From Halomicrobium sp. LC1Hm (GTDB taxonomy: Archaea > Halobacteriota > Halobacteria > Halobacteriales > Haloarculaceae): DNA of 64,000 nt. The stretch spans positions 248,001-312,000 of the forward strand of contig NZ_CP044129.1 in NCBI RefSeq assembly GCF_009617995.1, read 5' to 3'. The translations under genes were made by a program, and so were the position numbers. The notes below the pieces were generated by a model. The model saw nothing but the letters and a program-made list of their open reading frames with translations, ran no database searches and had not been told where the DNA came from. The stretch's first letter is position 1; every line of letters starts with the position of its first letter. Shown here one piece after another: positions 62,092 through 64,000 of this stretch.

Positions 62092-62346
62092 ATGAGTGAC
62101 GACGCCTCGCTGACGGACTTCGTCGGCGACGCCACGGACGACGAGCCCCGAGACGAGTCGTCGACGAGTGGGGACGAGCAGGCCGGCGCGGAGGGCGGTC
62201 GGGTATCGCCGGACAGCGTCGAACCGGCGGCGACGACGGCGGCCTGGTCGCCCGACGGCGAGCCCTGTCGCGCGTGTGGGGCCTCGGTTTCGTACCGCTG
62301 GCAGGGCGAGGACGGGCTGGTCTGTCCCGACTGCAAGGAGTGGTAG
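62092..62346 (+). CDS. Zinc-ribbon protein with acidic N-terminus (DUF7573-like)
   Basis: 84 residues from ATG 62092. About 50 acidic disordered residues are followed by CRACGASVSYRWQGEDGLVC and PDCKEW, a treble-clef or ribbon with two CxxC pairs. It resembles a haloarchaeal family I recall as DUF7573. Its function is unknown. Bases 62347-62548 upstream of moxR hold no other gene. Confidence 0.72.
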   Translation: MSDDASLTDFVGDATDDEPRDESSTSGDEQAGAEGGRVSPDSVEPAATTAAWSPDGEPCRACGASVSYRWQGEDGLVCPDCKEW

Positions 62347-62548
62347 ATCGACGGTCCTGGGGACCGTGCCGTCTGTCTGCGGTCGTGTATGTGTCGGGGT
62401 AACAGGCAGCAGTATTACAAGCGCTGATCCCTAAGGAGGGGTCACGACTGGCATCGCGCCCGGCGGCGGCAGTGCCAGGCCGTCCGCCGACGGGACCACT
62501 GCCGGGGCGGGTCCCGTGACAGCGTGCCTGCGGTGGACACTGACAACA

Positions 62549-63511
62549 ATGACAGATACCGACACAACACGAGGGTCCCACTCCGAGTCTGCCCTCGGCG
62601 AGGCGAACCGAGTCGCGACCCAGGTCATCGAGAACGTCGAGCGGGTCATCGTCGGCCATCACGAGGAGATCGAACACATCCTGACCGCGATGCTGGGACG
62701 GGGCCACATCCTACTGGAGGACGTTCCCGGCGTCGGCAAGACGATGCTGGCGAAGGCCGTCGCAGCCTCCTTCGACGGGGCCTTCAAGCGCGTCCAGTTC
62801 ACGCCGGACCTGTTGCCGTCGGACGTAACCGGTGTGAACGTGTACAACCAGCAGACCGAGACGTTCACTTTCCAGGAGGGGCCGATCTTCGCGAACGTCG
62901 TCCTGGGCGACGAGATCAACCGCGCGCCGCCCAAGACCCAGTCGGCGCTGCTGGAAGCGATGGAAGAAGAGCAGGTCACGGTCGACGGCGACACGCGGGA
63001 CGTGCCCGATCCGTTCACCGTCATCGCGACCCAGAACACCGTCGAGCAGAACCGGACCTACGCGCTCCCGATGGCGGAGCTGGACCGCTTCATGAAGAAG
63101 CTCCACCTCGGCTATCCCAGCGCCGACGACGAGACGGCCATGCTCGCTCGCGTCGTCAGCGACCACCCCATCGAGCGCCTCTCGCCGGTCGCCAGCGTCG
63201 AGGAGTTTCGCCGGGCTCAGCGGACGGTCTCGGACGTGACGATCGAAGCGCCGCTTCGCGAGTACGCGACGCGGCTGGCACGCTACACCCGCGAACACGG
63301 CCAGCTTGGCGTGAGCCCGCGCGGGAGCATCGCGCTCTTGCGGGCGGCACAGGCCCGCGCGGTGCTGGACGGCCGAGACTACGTCGTCCCCGACGACGTG
63401 CGCGCGGAAGCACGCGTCGTGTTGCCCCACCGCATCCGAACCGACACCGCCGAACAGACCGGCGCGGGGCTGGTCCGGACGGCCCTCGACACTGTCCCGA
63501 TCGAAGAATGA
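62549..63511 (+). CDS. MoxR-family AAA+ ATPase
   Basis: 320 residues from ATG 62549. Walker A EDVPGVGKTMLAKA near 57-70, Walker B NVVLGDEINRAPPKTQSALLEAMEE near 113-137, sensor 1 VIATQNTVEQNRTY, and the C-terminal lid with GVSPRGSIALLRAAQARA. MoxR ATPases act as chaperones for partner proteins and are usually coupled to DUF58 and VWA genes. The DUF58 gene overlaps its stop by four bases (ATGA). Confidence 0.93.
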   Translation: MTDTDTTRGSHSESALGEANRVATQVIENVERVIVGHHEEIEHILTAMLGRGHILLEDVPGVGKTMLAKAVAASFDGAFKRVQFTPDLLPSDVTGVNVYNQQTETFTFQEGPIFANVVLGDEINRAPPKTQSALLEAMEEEQVTVDGDTRDVPDPFTVIATQNTVEQNRTYALPMAELDRFMKKLHLGYPSADDETAMLARVVSDHPIERLSPVASVEEFRRAQRTVSDVTIEAPLREYATRLARYTREHGQLGVSPRGSIALLRAAQARAVLDGRDYVVPDDVRAEARVVLPHRIRTDTAEQTGAGLVRTALDTVPIEE

Positions 63512-64000
63512 GACCGACACGCCGCGGCGTCGCGACGCTCGCCGTCGTGGGGCTGGCAGTGACGATGGCGTGGCTGTCCGGCCCGCGGTCGCTGAACGCC
63601 GTCGCCGCGCCGCTGTCGATCGCCCTCGCGGTCGGCGCGCTCCAGGTGAAGCGTGCGGGGGCACCGACGGTCGAGCGCAGCCAGCCCCGCCGTGGCTTTC
63701 CCGGCGAGTCCCGGACCGTCTCGCTGACGGTCGAGGGACGCGGCGTCGCGGCGATCACCGAGGAGTTCGCCGACGGCCTGTCGGCGGCGGCCGAGTTCGA
63801 GCGGACGCTGCCGGCGACGGTCAGCTACGACCTCGCGTACGACGCGCGCGGCGTCTACGAACTCACTCGGACGACCGTCGCCGTCCGGGACGTGCTCGGA
63901 CTGGTCGAACAGCGCCACGAGGTCACCGAGCGCACGGAGGTCGTCGTCTATCCGCCGGTCTACTCACTGGGTGGCGCGACCTTCGAGCGGACGCTGGGAC
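63508..64000 (+). CDS. DUF58 protein (runs off the window)
   Basis: 164 residues are visible. A membrane-hairpin N-terminus (VATLAVVGLAVTMAWLSG and LNAVAAPLSIALAVGAL) is followed by an extracytoplasmic-type domain with DVLGLVEQRHEV and VVVYPPVYSL, matching DUF58 up to the region before its conserved core. Start ATG 63508 overlaps the moxR stop. It is the partner gene of MoxR. Confidence 0.85.
   Translation, partial: MRPTRRGVATLAVVGLAVTMAWLSGPRSLNAVAAPLSIALAVGALQVKRAGAPTVERSQPRRGFPGESRTVSLTVEGRGVAAITEEFADGLSAAAEFERTLPATVSYDLAYDARGVYELTRTTVAVRDVLGLVEQRHEVTERTEVVVYPPVYSLGGATFERTLG

Noticed and set aside
1-64000. CRISPR array or rRNA operon
   Set aside because: No regularly spaced direct repeats with unique spacers and no rRNA-like sequence were seen on reading through.

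Overview
The window is high-GC, mostly ordered haloarchaeal chromosome. The lineage is supported by acidic proteins, archaeal TATA boxes with short leaders, a 2Fe-2S haloferredoxin, SAMP2, the tRNA(Ile2) enzyme TiaS, archaeal RFC, a prepilin peptidase and IS6-like haloarchaeal transposons. A Haloarcula/Halomicrobium-type relative is likely, but the sequence alone does not settle the genus. No rRNA operon or CRISPR array is present. The only tRNA is tRNA-Phe(GAA) near 60.8 kb.

Layout. 0-5.3 kb: an edge fragment, a GH9 glycosidase, a coiled-coil protein, tiaS and a divergent HTH regulator. 5.4-9.6 kb: an accessory patch with decayed transposases and three short Tat-exported or lipoprotein genes. 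9.6-24.4 kb: core genes (glutaredoxin, purine permease, pyrE, a PRTase, a PAS histidine kinase, a phosphohexomutase, hisI, prepilin peptidase, ferredoxin, phosphate transporter, hisA, a TrmB regulator). A halocin C8-like peptide precursor with a small membrane protein sits among them at 12.3-13.6 kb. 24.5-30 kb: an MFS exporter, then a low-GC accessory patch with three damaged transposons and small exported proteins. 30-47.5 kb: core genes including rfcS split by a 435-residue intein, a methyltransferase, two more phosphohexomutases, rpiA, a histone-fold protein, larB, SAMP2, a bactofilin-like membrane protein and two divergent rhodaneses. 47.4-56.2 kb: a possible PCNA-fold paralogue, a dead IS, and sugar or alcohol oxidoreductases with a sulfatase. 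56.3-60.9 kb: an AT-rich island (lipoprotein metalloprotease, 601-residue PD-(D/E)xK protein, C-terminal mcm fragment) ending at tRNA-Phe, with a duplicated tRNA 3' end and an 86-bp MITE. 60.9-64 kb: an acetyltransferase, zinc ribbons, and a moxR-DUF58 pair cut by the window edge.

The most noteworthy features are these. (1) The halocin C8-like precursor keeps ten C-terminal cysteines with almost the spacing of halocin C8. (2) An 80-bp palindromic repeat family (ends ATACTGCCGGCTGT / ACAGCCGGCAGTAT) lies at gene 3' ends, often overlapping the TGA stop, can encode the tail I-L-P-A-V-T-S-stop, and is twice joined to a duplicated 3' fragment of a neighbouring gene. (3) A 369-bp element of nested palindromes is flanked by an 11-bp direct repeat and shares termini with an IS in the window. 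(4) Paired small hairpins are inserted in frame inside transposase and methyltransferase genes. (5) The RFC intein carries a PD-(D/E)xK-like nuclease region instead of LAGLIDADG motifs.
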